A model generated the notes under the pieces. That model was not told the DNA's origin. It ran no database searches and saw nothing but the letters and a program-made list of their open reading frames with translations. Below, in pieces: positions 17,783 to 26,825 of a stretch of DNA of 64,000 nucleotides. This stretch comes from an uncultured Acidobacteriia bacterium (lineage in GTDB: Bacteria; Acidobacteriota; Terriglobia; Bryobacterales; Bryobacteraceae): assembly GCA_903900705.1 (NCBI GenBank), contig CAIUOG010000179.1, positions 36,500-100,499 of the forward strand. Reading direction: 5' to 3'. Numbering within the stretch: the first letter of the stretch is position 1; each line of letters begins with the position of its first letter. The position numbers and the translations under genes were made by a program.

Positions 17783-19729
17783 ATGCGGATTCTGCTGGCG
17801 CACAACTCGACGTACTACCCGGCGCACGGCGGGGGCGACCTCTCAAATCGCCTGCTGCTGGAGGCTCTGGCCGCGCGGGGCCATGAGTGCGTGGTGGTTT
17901 CGCGGACGGCTGCGCACGGGGCGGAGGCGCACCGGGAACTGCTGGCGGCCCTGTCGCATCGCGACGTTTCGGCGACGGTGGAAGCGCCTGGAATCGTGCG
18001 CTTCCAGCTGCACGGCGTGGAAGTGCATACGGCGACGGAAACACCGAACCTGCGGGAGTATTTTACGCGGCAGATCGGGGCGTTCCAGCCGGAGATCATT
18101 CTCGGTTCCACGGATGACTCGGCGCAACTGCTGCTGCAGGCGGCGCTGGCTTCCGGCGTGCCGGTGGTTTATCTGGCGCGGGCCACCATCGCGCTGCCGT
18201 TCGGGCCGGATTGCGCGTTCGCGAGTTCGGCGAGGACGGACGCACTGCGGCGGGCCGCGGGGGTGGTGGGCGTGAGCCGGTACGTGGCCGATTACATCCG
18301 GCAATGGAGCGGCATTGAAGCGGCGGCGCTGCCAATTTCATTCATGGGCAGCGGGCCGTTTGCGAACGTGGGGCGGTTCGGCAACGAGTTTGTGACGCTG
18401 GTGAACCCGTGCGTGGTGAAGGGAATCGATCTCTTTACGGCGCTGGCGGACGCGCTGCAGGAGACAAAATTCGCGGCTGTTCCGACGTGGGGCACCAACG
18501 AGGAAGACTTCGCGAAGCTGCGGGCGCGGGGCAACATCACGGTGCTGGAGCCGGTAGATAATATCGACCGGATTCTGGAACGGACGCGGGTTTTGCTGTC
18601 ACCATCCATCTGGGCGGAGGCGCGTTCGCGAATCGTGGTGGAAGCGATGCTGCGCGGCGTGCCGGTGGTGGCGAGCAATACAGGCGGGCTGCCGGAGGCG
18701 AAGCTGGGCGTGCCGTATGTGCTGCCGGTGAACGCGATTGCGCAGTATGCGGGCCGGCTGGACGCGAAGATGGTGCCGGTGGCGGTGACGCCCCCGCAGG
18801 ACCTGGGCCCGTGGGTGGAGGCGGTGCGTCGGCTCACGGAGGACGAGGGCCACTGGCGGGAGATCGCGGCGCAATCGAGAGGCGCGGCGCATGGGTATCT
18901 GGAACAGACGCTGCGGATTGAGCCGTTCGAAGAATTTCTGCGGGAGCGGGTGGGGCGGAAGCCGGGGAAGCCGGTGGCGGTGGTGACGGCGAAACCCGCG
19001 CTGCCCGCCGATAAGAAGCGGCTGCTGGCGCTGCGCCTGCGGGAGCAGTGGGCCACGCCGGCGGAGCTGGATCCGGAGGGCCCGAACCTGCTGTGCTTCC
19101 CCTATGCGGGCGCGGGGCCGACCGTGTATCGGGCATGGCGGGAGAAGCTGCCGTCCTGTGTGGTGCGGTATCCGGCGGGGGCGGAGTCTGTGGCCGCGGT
19201 GGTGGCGGGGCTGATGGAGAGCCTCACGCCGAAGCTGCGGGGGCGGTTCGCGTTCTTCGGGCACAGCATGGGCGCGGGGATTGCGTTTGAGTTTACGCGG
19301 GCGCTTCGGCGGGCGGGGTTGCCGATGCCGGTGGCGCTGCTGATCTCGGCCGCGACCGCGCCGCAGTTCCGGACGAAGGTGAATCCGGACCCGACGGAGG
19401 AGGAACTGCTGGCGTCACTGGCGCGCATTCACGGACCCGGTGTGACCGGGGAGAGTCTGCGGGCGTATATGGCGTGGTTTGAGCCGGATGCCCGGATGCA
19501 CCGTCGCTATTTGTACACCGCGGAAGCGCCGTTCGGGATCCCCATCCGGGCGTATGGCGGGGCGAGGGACGTGGCGGTGCCGCCGGAGCGGCTGGAACCG
19601 TGGCGGGAGCAGACGACGGGCGACTTCCGCCTGCGCCTGTTCGAGGGCGGCCACATGTATATCGACCAGCGGACGGCGGAGTTTTTGCCGGTGCTGAAAG
19701 AGGATCTGGATGAGCTGCTGTACGGTTGA
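17783..19729 (+). CDS. GT4 glycosyltransferase fused to a type II-like thioesterase
   Basis: Residues 1-390 repeat the glycosyltransferase fold of the preceding gene (HGGGDLSNRLLLEALAARGHE, LVNPCVVKG, WAEARSRIVVEAM with E-x7-E). After a linker (LPADKKRLLALRLRE, similar to NRPS intermodule segments) residues about 415-645 form a GrsT-type alpha/beta-hydrolase thioesterase: LLCFPYAGAGPTVYRAW, nucleophile S495 in FGHSMGAG, and a late His in FEGGHMY. Thioesterases of this type release or edit acyl groups on carrier proteins. A GT-TE fusion in a single chain is unusual and ties sugar transfer to carrier chemistry. It overlaps the PPTase start by 20 bases. Confidence 0.86.
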   Translation: MRILLAHNSTYYPAHGGGDLSNRLLLEALAARGHECVVVSRTAAHGAEAHRELLAALSHRDVSATVEAPGIVRFQLHGVEVHTATETPNLREYFTRQIGAFQPEIILGSTDDSAQLLLQAALASGVPVVYLARATIALPFGPDCAFASSARTDALRRAAGVVGVSRYVADYIRQWSGIEAAALPISFMGSGPFANVGRFGNEFVTLVNPCVVKGIDLFTALADALQETKFAAVPTWGTNEEDFAKLRARGNITVLEPVDNIDRILERTRVLLSPSIWAEARSRIVVEAMLRGVPVVASNTGGLPEAKLGVPYVLPVNAIAQYAGRLDAKMVPVAVTPPQDLGPWVEAVRRLTEDEGHWREIAAQSRGAAHGYLEQTLRIEPFEEFLRERVGRKPGKPVAVVTAKPALPADKKRLLALRLREQWATPAELDPEGPNLLCFPYAGAGPTVYRAWREKLPSCVVRYPAGAESVAAVVAGLMESLTPKLRGRFAFFGHSMGAGIAFEFTRALRRAGLPMPVALLISAATAPQFRTKVNPDPTEEELLASLARIHGPGVTGESLRAYMAWFEPDARMHRRYLYTAEAPFGIPIRAYGGARDVAVPPERLEPWREQTTGDFRLRLFEGGHMYIDQRTAEFLPVLKEDLDELLYG

Positions 19730-20297
19730 TATCCGGACCTTCGACCTGCGGCTGGACGGGCCGGTGGTGCTGTCGGCGGAGGAGGCGGCGCGGGCGGCGC
19801 GATTCCTGTTTGAGAAGGACCGGAAGCAGTGGGCGCAGGCTCGGTCGGCGCTGCGGCGGACGCTGGCCGGGTATGTGGGCGCGGCGCCGGAAGCGCTGGA
19901 GTTTGTGTATGGGGAGAACGGCAAGCCGGCGCTGGCGGGGCAGGCGGGCGTGGAATTCAATATTTCCCATGCGGGCGGGTGGGCGATGATTGCGGTGACG
20001 CGCGGGGTACCTGTGGGCTCGCCGGTACCGGTAGGCGTGGATATCGAGGTGATCCGGGAGGATGTGGACATCGCGAAACTGCTCCGGCGGCTGGGAGAGA
20101 CGGAGTTGAGCGGGGGGACGGTCGACCTGTTCCATGTGTGGACCCGGCGGGAGGCGCGAACAAAGGCGATGGGCGGGCAGTTGATGATGGCGACGGAGGG
20201 GGACGTGCGGGTGGTGGATGTGCGGGCTCCGGAGGGATTTGCGGGGTCTGTGGCGCTGGTGGGGGCAGACCCGGAACCGCGATATTGCGGGGAGTGA
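19710..20297 (+). CDS. 4'-phosphopantetheinyl transferase (Sfp/HetI type)
   Basis: The enzyme would attach the phosphopantetheine arm of CoA to carrier proteins. Motifs are in order: FNISHAGG (residues 83-90), VGVDIE with Mg ligands D111 and E113, and FHVWTRREARTKAMG (E148, K152), which corresponds to the WxxKEAxxK signature with Arg in place of the first Lys. At 195 residues it is slightly short for the Sfp class. It overlaps the GT-TE gene and is the last of four same-strand genes; the FkbH-fused carrier is its obvious local substrate (inference). Confidence 0.88.
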   Translation: MSCCTVDIRTFDLRLDGPVVLSAEEAARAARFLFEKDRKQWAQARSALRRTLAGYVGAAPEALEFVYGENGKPALAGQAGVEFNISHAGGWAMIAVTRGVPVGSPVPVGVDIEVIREDVDIAKLLRRLGETELSGGTVDLFHVWTRREARTKAMGGQLMMATEGDVRVVDVRAPEGFAGSVALVGADPEPRYCGE

Positions 20298-20353
20298 AGG
20301 CGGCGGGGTTGCGGAACGTGTTAAGATTTTGGGAGTACGGCCTGCATTCTCGC

Positions 20354-20446
<93 letters not shown>

Positions 20447-20861
20447 GTTACTCCCTTCCTGTTCTTCTTCAGAGTTACTCACCAGCAAAGACCCATGGGC
20501 TCTATGCCAGGAATTTCCTTCTGTCTTATTCGCCGGTGATGGTAGTTTTCCGCTGAAACAGGTCTGCGTAATGTGATGGCGTTGCGAAAATGTCATCCCA
20601 CACTGAATTGTGCCCTGTCCCCCCGCCGGGCAGCCGACTTAACGTCCTCCGATTACCGAACCAACCCAGCCTCTCGGTGCGGGGCGGCGGCGGTGTTTCA
20701 GCCTTCGGGATCGCGACGGCAAATCGAAGCCCGCTGTACAGCTCGACCTGCATCCGGCGCGAGGGCGATTGCGTTTAACAATCCGGCTCGCCTGGTACAA
20801 TTCCATTGTCCGGCAGACTGGCTTTCCGGATTGGATTTCCCGCACCAACTGACTCAAAAGC
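20447..20861. other. Intergenic region after tRNA-Ser, no gene seen
   Basis: This 415-base stretch follows the tRNA. I see no convincing gene: the short open frames here lack ribosome sites and family features. The last 90 bases hold a promoter candidate for the flippase gene. No copy of the tRNA 3' end that could be an attachment site was noticed downstream. Confidence 0.5.
20774..20801 (+). promoter_or_regulatory. Candidate promoter of the flippase gene
   Basis: TTTAAC (20774-20779) is 16 bases before TACAAT (20796-20801), which is preceded by TGG, giving an extended -10. It lies 60 bases ahead of the flippase ATG. Pattern match only. Confidence 0.35.
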
Positions 20862-22379
20862 ATGTCGAACATCACTCCCTCAGGGGGAACGGACGCGCCT
20901 GAAGGTTCGCCTTCGGAACGGCAGAAACTGGACCGCGCCTTTGTCGGCGGGGTAGCCTGGACTGCCGGAGCAAAATGGCTATCGCAGCTCATCTCGTGGC
21001 CATCGGTCCTGATCACGGCACGATTGCTTTCACCCGCCGATTTCGGTCTGGTGGAAATGGCCGGTTTCTATTTTATCGTTACCAATATAATGGCGGAGTT
21101 CGGCATCGGGATGGCTGTGCTCCAGATGCGGGAACTGGATATGGCCGTTACCGCGCAACTCAACACTGTTTCGGCTATGTCCGGGTTGGCGGCATTCCTG
21201 ATTTCGGTGGCGGCTGCGCCGCTGATCGCGTCGTTTTTTCGGGCTCCCGCGCTGCACAACCTGGTGATCGTGACCAGCCTTTCCTTTATTCTGACCTCAC
21301 TGGAGGCGATCCCGCTGGGTTTGTTGCAGAGGGATATGAACTACAAGCGCCTTTCCGTTGCGGAATCCGTGCAGGCGATCGTAACCGCCATCGTCTCAGT
21401 GGGGTGCGCTTTCGCCGGAATGGGTTATTGGTCGCTGATCGCGGGCAACCTGCTGGGGCGGGGCGCCAATATCGGCCTCGCGATCTACTGGCGTCCGGCC
21501 CGATTTTCTATTCCCAGGTGGACGGAGATTCGCCAGCCCCTGCGGTTCGGCATGCAAATCGCGGTCCAGCGGGTTACGGGAAGCATTAACGGACTGTCGG
21601 ACGTAATGGTGATCGGACGAACCCTGGGCCAGGCGCAGGTCGGGGCGTACCGCCTTGCAACGAATCTTGCGAGCACTCCCTCCGAAAAGATTGGCGGGCT
21701 CATCATGCGGGTGACGGGGCCACTCTTTGCCCGGGTTCAGACCGACAAGGCACTGATGCTCCGCTATTTTCTGATTTTCAGCGAAACGATTGCGATGGCC
21801 ACGTTCCCGCTGCTCTTTGGGCTTGCTTTGGTGGCTCCCGAGGCGGTGCAGTTGCTCCTGGGGCCTAAGTGGGCCGAAGCGTCGGATCCACTCCGGTGGC
21901 TTGCCATCTTTATGTCCGTTCGGACGCTTTCGTATCTCATCAATCAGTTACTTGCCACTCTCCGCCTCACTGCGTTTGGAATGCGCATCTCCATGGTCAA
22001 TTTTATATTGATGCCGATTGTGTTCTACATCGCATCCCGCTGGGGGGTCGGCACGGTCGCGATGTCCTGGCTGGTCATGTCACCCATTACGATTTTGCCG
22101 GCGGCGGTGAAAGTCTTCCGCTCCATTGGATGCAGTGTGGGGCAGTATATTCGGGCGCTGGAACCCGGTATTGTGGGCTCAGCCGTCATGCTGGCGGCCG
22201 TTTGCGCCCTCCGACGCTGGGTAACCCTGCGAGGCTGGACCGGTTTGAGCGCTGAGGTCGCGGTGGGCGGCCTGGCCTATTGTGGCGTTCTGGGCGGCCT
22301 TTACCTGCACCGCCTGTCCAGGTTCTTTCGGTTTTTCCGCGATCTTCGGAGTCGCGGGGGCGAATCTGTGGCCGCCTGA
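20862..22379 (+). CDS. Polysaccharide flippase (MOP superfamily, Wzx/WzxC-like)
   Basis: A 505-residue integral membrane protein with about 12-14 hydrophobic helices and the typical N-terminal GVAWTAGAKWLSQL...ITARLLSPADFGL pattern of lipopolysaccharide/exopolysaccharide flippases, plus LGLLQRDMNYKRL and SGSINGLSDVMVIG-like segments in the middle. It would move lipid-linked oligosaccharides from the cytoplasmic to the periplasmic leaflet. No polymerase or glycosyltransferase sits next to it on the 3' side; the two GT4 genes are 1-4 kb upstream beyond the tRNA. A functional link with them is possible but not shown. Confidence 0.87.
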   Translation: MSNITPSGGTDAPEGSPSERQKLDRAFVGGVAWTAGAKWLSQLISWPSVLITARLLSPADFGLVEMAGFYFIVTNIMAEFGIGMAVLQMRELDMAVTAQLNTVSAMSGLAAFLISVAAAPLIASFFRAPALHNLVIVTSLSFILTSLEAIPLGLLQRDMNYKRLSVAESVQAIVTAIVSVGCAFAGMGYWSLIAGNLLGRGANIGLAIYWRPARFSIPRWTEIRQPLRFGMQIAVQRVTGSINGLSDVMVIGRTLGQAQVGAYRLATNLASTPSEKIGGLIMRVTGPLFARVQTDKALMLRYFLIFSETIAMATFPLLFGLALVAPEAVQLLLGPKWAEASDPLRWLAIFMSVRTLSYLINQLLATLRLTAFGMRISMVNFILMPIVFYIASRWGVGTVAMSWLVMSPITILPAAVKVFRSIGCSVGQYIRALEPGIVGSAVMLAAVCALRRWVTLRGWTGLSAEVAVGGLAYCGVLGGLYLHRLSRFFRFFRDLRSRGGESVAA

Positions 22380-22419
22380 CCTTCGGGGCCGCGATCCGGA
22401 CTTCGGTCGAGGAGACATA

Positions 22420-22875
22420 ATGCTTCGCCAAACCTACCTGAATCTGATTTTGGCTGCCGGAGGCTCCGGAGCGGCAGTGTCAGTTCAAAATGGAGGCAAT
22501 GCCGTGGGTGCGGAAGGGACCGCTAACTTCGTCGCCGGAAGTGGAATCGTGAATTCGATGACCGCCCTCGGCAATAAGGTCAACATCCAGCAAAGCGTTG
22601 ACAGCGCGGCGGTCTTCTCGAAGGTTGCGGCCCAGACCGGGCAGGGCCTGATTTGCCTGAGTCAGGAGCATACGATGTTCGCTCCTGCGGAGACTTCTAC
22701 AGAAGAGGCGAGATCCTTCGCGCCCCAACCGCGGCTTCGCAAAGGCGACATGGCACTGCTGTTGGCGGGCGAGATCGGTCCGTATAAAAATACGGACGCG
22801 GTTTTAGCGGGAAAGAAGCGGGGTAACCAGACCTGGCGCCAGGAGAGCGACCGGGGGGACGCTGATGTTGGATAA
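22420..22875 (+). CDS. Hypothetical protein, unrecognised
   Basis: ATG 22420 is preceded by a strong GAGGAG site, supporting a translated gene of 151 residues. I recognise no family. The N-terminal half is rich in Gly, Ala, Val and Asn (NGGNAVGAEGTANFVAGSG), followed by SMTALGNKVNIQQSV, a possible short beta-helical or coat-like stretch; the C-terminal third is charged and polar. There is no clear signal peptide. It lies 40 bases after the flippase gene and could be its operon partner. Confidence 0.45.
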   Translation: MLRQTYLNLILAAGGSGAAVSVQNGGNAVGAEGTANFVAGSGIVNSMTALGNKVNIQQSVDSAAVFSKVAAQTGQGLICLSQEHTMFAPAETSTEEARSFAPQPRLRKGDMALLLAGEIGPYKNTDAVLAGKKRGNQTWRQESDRGDADVG

Positions 22876-22998
22876 CACAGGCCGTCCCTGGCGGACGCCG
22901 GCCCATTCGTTCGAGCGGCGGCCTCTTCCAGGAACCGCGGCCCCCATGGCAGGACTCCGCTAAAGCCCCCGCCCCTTCCCGCCGATATACACAGCAGG

Positions 22999-23625
22999 AT
23001 GACTTTCATATCGAAGCTCACTTTTGCAGTGGTTGCTCTGTTGCTCGCCGCGGTCGGATCCGTGGCGAACAATGTTCACGCCGCCGCGCTGCGCCGTCAG
23101 AGAATTGACCTGACTCTCACCTCGATGCGGGGCGCCATTGAGTCCGCGGAAACCGTGCGCGCCATGGTGTCGAATATGCACGCGCATCAGGCATTTAATA
23201 CCGAGGCTCTGATTTCGGAAGCTGCTGCTTCAAAGGACGTGCGGAAGTCCGCGTATTACGATACGGTGCCGATTGTGGCGGCGTGGAAATCGTTGAGCGC
23301 GGCGGCGCAGCGGCAGGGTTACGAACTGCGCGTGGCGAAAAAGAACGCGCGGAATACGAAGAACGAACCGACAGCGGCTGAGGCCGGGATTCTTGACGAT
23401 CTCGAGAAGACGGGCCACGCCGAATACATCAAGCTCGACGAGGCGGCGAATTCGGTGATTTATGCCCGGCCAATCCGGCTGACCGCGGACTGCCTCTCCT
23501 GCCACGGCGATCCGGCAACCAGCAAGACCCATGACGGAAAAGACGAAGTTGGCTTCGATATGGAGGGCTGGAAGGCGGGCGAGGTACACGGAGCGTTCAT
23601 CCTCACGGCGCAGGTGGATCGGTAG
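22999..23625 (+). CDS. Stand-alone Tll0287-like (DUF3365) haem-binding protein
   Basis: A signal or anchor helix (residues 4-25) is followed by a Tll0287-like/DUF3365 domain. The single c-type haem motif is C165-LSC168-H169 in TADCLSCHGDP, and the domain closes with GFDMEGWKAGEVHGAFIL. In many bacteria this domain is the periplasmic sensor part of chemotaxis receptors or kinases; here the chain ends right after it with no HAMP or output domain. It may be a small periplasmic redox or gas-binding protein, or a truncated receptor. It converges on the pRiA4b-type gene. Confidence 0.78.
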   Translation: MTFISKLTFAVVALLLAAVGSVANNVHAAALRRQRIDLTLTSMRGAIESAETVRAMVSNMHAHQAFNTEALISEAAASKDVRKSAYYDTVPIVAAWKSLSAAAQRQGYELRVAKKNARNTKNEPTAAEAGILDDLEKTGHAEYIKLDEAANSVIYARPIRLTADCLSCHGDPATSKTHDGKDEVGFDMEGWKAGEVHGAFILTAQVDR

Positions 23626-23651
23626 CCAGTGGATGCGCGGCTGAACCGGGA

Positions 23652-24218
23652 TCACTTCTTCCGGAGTCGGAAGGCGGTGGCCAGCGCCGCGCTTGCATCC
23701 TCCACGGAAAAGACGTTGGGGTCAAAGGGGCCGCGCCAGGCGAGCATGTCGTCGTGATCCTCGTGGGTCGGAATTTCAATGGCGTCGAGGTAATGCACGT
23801 AGCCGTGCGGGCCACCGCAATCTTCGGGAGGGCAGGCCAACTTTCCGGCAAGGCATCGGGGACACGGCGCGGACTCATCGCGGGGCCGAATGGCTTCGAG
23901 GCGTATCTCGTGGGACCAGCCATCGCCGAAGTCGTAGAGATACTCGAACGGTGCATCCTTCAGGAAATCTTTCAGCCGGACATTCTTCTCATCGATCAGG
24001 TCAGGGTCGTCCCCGAAATCCGGGTCCGGGACGCCATAGCGCCGATTGGCGATGGTGAACTGGTGGAGATGGTAGTTTTCCCAGCCCATGACCCGCTGAA
24101 TCGCAATATGCAACCGGTCGAGGCGGATCTCGGCGGGGACCAGAAAGCGCCGCCAGATCTGTGGGGAGATGTCCTGAAGATGAACCCGGAGTTGACAGAC
24201 TTCGCGCGTTTTCGCCAT
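23652..24218 (-). CDS. Plasmid pRiA4b ORF-3 family protein
   Basis: The 188-residue protein has the family pattern of PF07929: VHLQDISPQIWRRFLVP near the start, LHIAIQRVMGWENYHLHQF, the FEYLYDFGDGWSHEI motif, and CPPEDCGGPHGY near the end. The family occurs on plasmids and in some insertion elements such as IS1096 and its function is not established. Four Cys (CPRC and CPPEDC) could bind a metal. ATG 24218 was chosen over 24233, which would add five residues. There is no transposase beside it. Confidence 0.87.
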   Translation of the reverse strand: MAKTREVCQLRVHLQDISPQIWRRFLVPAEIRLDRLHIAIQRVMGWENYHLHQFTIANRRYGVPDPDFGDDPDLIDEKNVRLKDFLKDAPFEYLYDFGDGWSHEIRLEAIRPRDESAPCPRCLAGKLACPPEDCGGPHGYVHYLDAIEIPTHEDHDDMLAWRGPFDPNVFSVEDASAALATAFRLRKK

Positions 24219-24242
24219 GGCAAATAGAACCATAGCAAATAA

Positions 24243-24271
24243 AAAAGGACCGGTTGCCCGGTCCTTTTATT
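24243..24271 (-). terminator. Rho-independent terminator after ndk
   Basis: A perfect 11-bp stem (AAAAGGACCGG / CCGGTCCTTTT) with a TTGC loop and T-rich flanks on the minus strand ends the sucCD-ndk transcript. The reverse face could also serve transcription from the plus side. Confidence 0.85.
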
Positions 24272-24296
24272 CTGCTATACCGCGAATTGCAACAGC

Positions 24297-24716
24297 TTAG
24301 AGCTGGTTCAGTTCCACGGTGGTGAAGAAGTAAGCGAGTTCCTGAGCGGCCGTTTCCGGCGCGTCGGAACCGTGAATTGCATTGCGTTCGATGCTTTCCG
24401 CGTACAGCTTGCGGACGGTGCCTTCCGCGGCGTTGGCCGGGTTGGTGGCGCCCATTACTTCGCGGAGCTTCTTCACGGCGTCTTCGCGTTCGAGAGCCAT
24501 CAGAACAACCGGACCTTCGGTCATGAAGGTCACCAGGCTGCGGTAGAACGGGCGTTCGGCGTGAACGGCGTAGAAGCCTTCCGCCTGGGAGGTGCTGAGC
24601 TTCGTCATGCGGAGCGCGACGATGCGGAAACCATTGTCTTCGAGAAGAGAAAGGATCTTCCCGGCCTTTCCGGAAGCAACGGCATCCGGCTTAATGATGG
24701 AAAAAGTCTTTTGCAT
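24297..24716 (-). CDS. ndk: Nucleoside diphosphate kinase
   Basis: The 139-residue enzyme equilibrates nucleoside triphosphate pools. The N-terminus [10 protein letters not shown], the [13 protein letters not shown] strand, [15 protein letters not shown] and the catalytic His in NAIHGSD are all present. It follows sucD by 6 bases in the same operon, a pairing that fits the use of succinyl-CoA synthetase-made GTP/ATP. A terminator lies just downstream. Confidence 0.98.
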   Translation of the reverse strand: MQKTFSIIKPDAVASGKAGKILSLLEDNGFRIVALRMTKLSTSQAEGFYAVHAERPFYRSLVTFMTEGPVVLMALEREDAVKKLREVMGATNPANAAEGTVRKLYAESIERNAIHGSDAPETAAQELAYFFTTVELNQL

Positions 24717-24722
24717 AGAAGT

Positions 24723-25595
24723 TTATTTCGAAAGAAGTTTCTGGATGCTTTCGCCAATCTGAGCGGGCGAATCGCAAACGACAATGCCGGCCGCGCGCAT
24801 TGCCGCAATCTTGTCGGAAGCCGCGCCGGAGCCGCCGGAGACGATGGCGCCCGCGTGACCCATGCGGCGGCCCGGAGGCGCCGTCTGGCCCGCGATAAAG
24901 CCGACGACCGGCTTCTTCACGTGTTCCTTGATGTAGGCCGCGGCGGTTTCTTCCGCGTTGCCGCCAATTTCGCCGATCATCACGATGGCGTGCGTGTCGG
25001 GATCTTCGTTGAGCAGCTTGATGGCGTCCGTGTGGGTGGTGCCGATAATGGGGTCGCCACCGATGCCGATGCAGGTGGACTGGCCGATGCCGAGCTTCGT
25101 CAACTGGCCGACCGCTTCATAGGTGAGGGTGCCGGAGCGGGAAACCACGCCGACGTTGCCTTCCAGATGAATGTGGCCGGGCATGATGCCGATCTTGCAC
25201 TTGCCGGGCGAGATGACGCCGGGGCAGTTGGGGCCGACGAGGCGCGAGGTCTTGGTTTTGAGGAAGTTCCAGGCCTTGACCATGTCGACCACCGGGATGC
25301 CTTCGGTGATGCAGATGATGAGTTCAATGCCGGCGTCGGCCGCTTCCATGATGGAATCGGCGGCGAACGGCGGGGGAACGAAGATGACGGTGGCATTGGC
25401 GCCGGTTGCTTTGCGCGCTTCGCTGACCGTGTTGAAGACCGGGCGCTCCAGGTGCGAAGCGCCACCCTTGCCAGGCGTGACTCCACCGACCACGTTTGTG
25501 CCATAGGCGATCGCCGTGGTGGCGTGGAAGGTGCCTTCCTTGCCGGTAAAGCCCTGGACGATCAGCCGCGTATTCTTATCGACGAGTACGCTCAT
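24723..25595 (-). CDS. sucD: Succinyl-CoA synthetase, alpha subunit
   Basis: The 290-residue subunit carries the CoA-binding Rossmann part ([20 protein letters not shown]) and the phosphohistidine loop [15 protein letters not shown]. Together with SucC it converts succinyl-CoA to succinate with substrate-level phosphorylation in the TCA cycle. Its ATG overlaps the sucC stop by one base (TAATG), indicating coupling. Confidence 0.98.
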   Translation of the reverse strand: MSVLVDKNTRLIVQGFTGKEGTFHATTAIAYGTNVVGGVTPGKGGASHLERPVFNTVSEARKATGANATVIFVPPPFAADSIMEAADAGIELIICITEGIPVVDMVKAWNFLKTKTSRLVGPNCPGVISPGKCKIGIMPGHIHLEGNVGVVSRSGTLTYEAVGQLTKLGIGQSTCIGIGGDPIIGTTHTDAIKLLNEDPDTHAIVMIGEIGGNAEETAAAYIKEHVKKPVVGFIAGQTAPPGRRMGHAGAIVSGGSGAASDKIAAMRAAGIVVCDSPAQIGESIQKLLSK

Positions 25596-26770
25596 TAGTT
25601 TGAACCCCCTGCGGCTCCGGCCGCTGCGACTGCTTTCTCCGCGGCGTCTTTCATGCCGTCCGCGAGGATGAAGTTTAAGCCGGATTCGGCGAGGACCTGT
25701 TTGCCCAGTTCCACGTTCGTGCCTTCCATGCGGATGACGATCGGGATTGTGATGCCGAGGTCGCGGGCCGCGCCGACGACGCCGTTGGCCAGCGTGTCAC
25801 AGCGCAGAATGCCGCCGAAGATGTTGATGAGAACGCATTTCACGGCCGGATCGCTGAGCAGAATGCGGAAGGCGTTCTTGACCTGTTCGGCATTGGCGCC
25901 GCCGCCCACATCGAGGAAGTTGGCCGGCGAACCGCCCGCGTACTTGATGATGTCCATGGTGCCCATGGCCAGACCCGCGCCGTTCACCATGCAGGCGATG
26001 TCGCCATCGAGCTTGATGTAGTTGAGGTTGTACTTCGAAGCTTCCACTTCGAGGGGATCCTCTTCATTGACGTCGCGGAGTTCGGCGAGGTCTTTGTGGC
26101 GGAACATGGCGTTGTCGTCGAAGCCGATCTTGGCGTCGAGAGCGTACACCCGGTTGTCCTTCGTCACCATGAAGGGGTTGATTTCAGCGAGGTTGGCGTC
26201 GAGTTCGAGGCAGCACTTCGAAAGCGCCATCATGGCCTGCACCGCGCCATTGACGGCGGGGGCGGGGATGCCGATGCCATAGGCGAGTTTGCGCGCCTGA
26301 TAGGGCAGCAGGCCGATGCCGGGTTCGATGATTTCCTTGAGGATGGCGTCGGGATTGGCGTGCGCCACTTCCTCGATCTCCATGCCGCCCGCGGCGGAGG
26401 CCATGAAGATGATCTTGCCGGTGCCACGATCCAGCACCACGCCCAGATACAGTTCCTTATCGATGGGCAGGGTCTCTTCGATCAGCAGGCGCTGCACGAG
26501 ACGGCCTTCCGGGCCGGTCTGGTGCGTGACGAGCGTCATGCCAAGGATTTTTTCGGCGAGGACTTTAGCCTCCGCCGCGTCCTTCGCTACCTTGACGCCG
26601 CCCCCTTTCCCGCGGCCACCCGCGTGAATCTGCGCTTTGACGACGACACTCCCGCCGAGGTCCTGCGCAACCGCCTCTGCTTCAGCGACGGTGAACGCCA
26701 CCTTCCCGCGAGGCACGGGGACATTGTACTTGGCCAGGATTTCCTTGGCCTGATACTCGTGGATTTTCAT
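25595..26770 (-). CDS. sucC: Succinyl-CoA synthetase, beta subunit
   Basis: The 391-residue ATP-grasp subunit begins [15 protein letters not shown] and shows [19 protein letters not shown]-like AEINPFMVT, and VNIFGGI-like [10 protein letters not shown] with the Gly-rich loop. It binds nucleotide and succinate for the TCA-cycle reaction. It is first in the sucC-sucD-ndk operon and is divergent from trpD with 55 bases between. Confidence 0.98.
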   Translation of the reverse strand: MKIHEYQAKEILAKYNVPVPRGKVAFTVAEAEAVAQDLGGSVVVKAQIHAGGRGKGGGVKVAKDAAEAKVLAEKILGMTLVTHQTGPEGRLVQRLLIEETLPIDKELYLGVVLDRGTGKIIFMASAAGGMEIEEVAHANPDAILKEIIEPGIGLLPYQARKLAYGIGIPAPAVNGAVQAMMALSKCCLELDANLAEINPFMVTKDNRVYALDAKIGFDDNAMFRHKDLAELRDVNEEDPLEVEASKYNLNYIKLDGDIACMVNGAGLAMGTMDIIKYAGGSPANFLDVGGGANAEQVKNAFRILLSDPAVKCVLINIFGGILRCDTLANGVVGAARDLGITIPIVIRMEGTNVELGKQVLAESGLNFILADGMKDAAEKAVAAAGAAGGSN

Positions 26771-26825
26771 TGTGGAACGTGCGAAGCTACTATGCTGAAT
26801 TTAACGCCGGAACCCTCACTTTATC

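Noticed and set aside
14635..20297. Ordinary NRPS or PKS module
   Set aside because: Only one carrier domain and one thioesterase are present; no adenylation, condensation, ketosynthase or acyltransferase motifs in any frame I read.
23652..24218. pRiA4b ORF-3 gene as part of an insertion sequence
   Set aside because: No transposase, terminal inverted repeats or target duplication seen around it.
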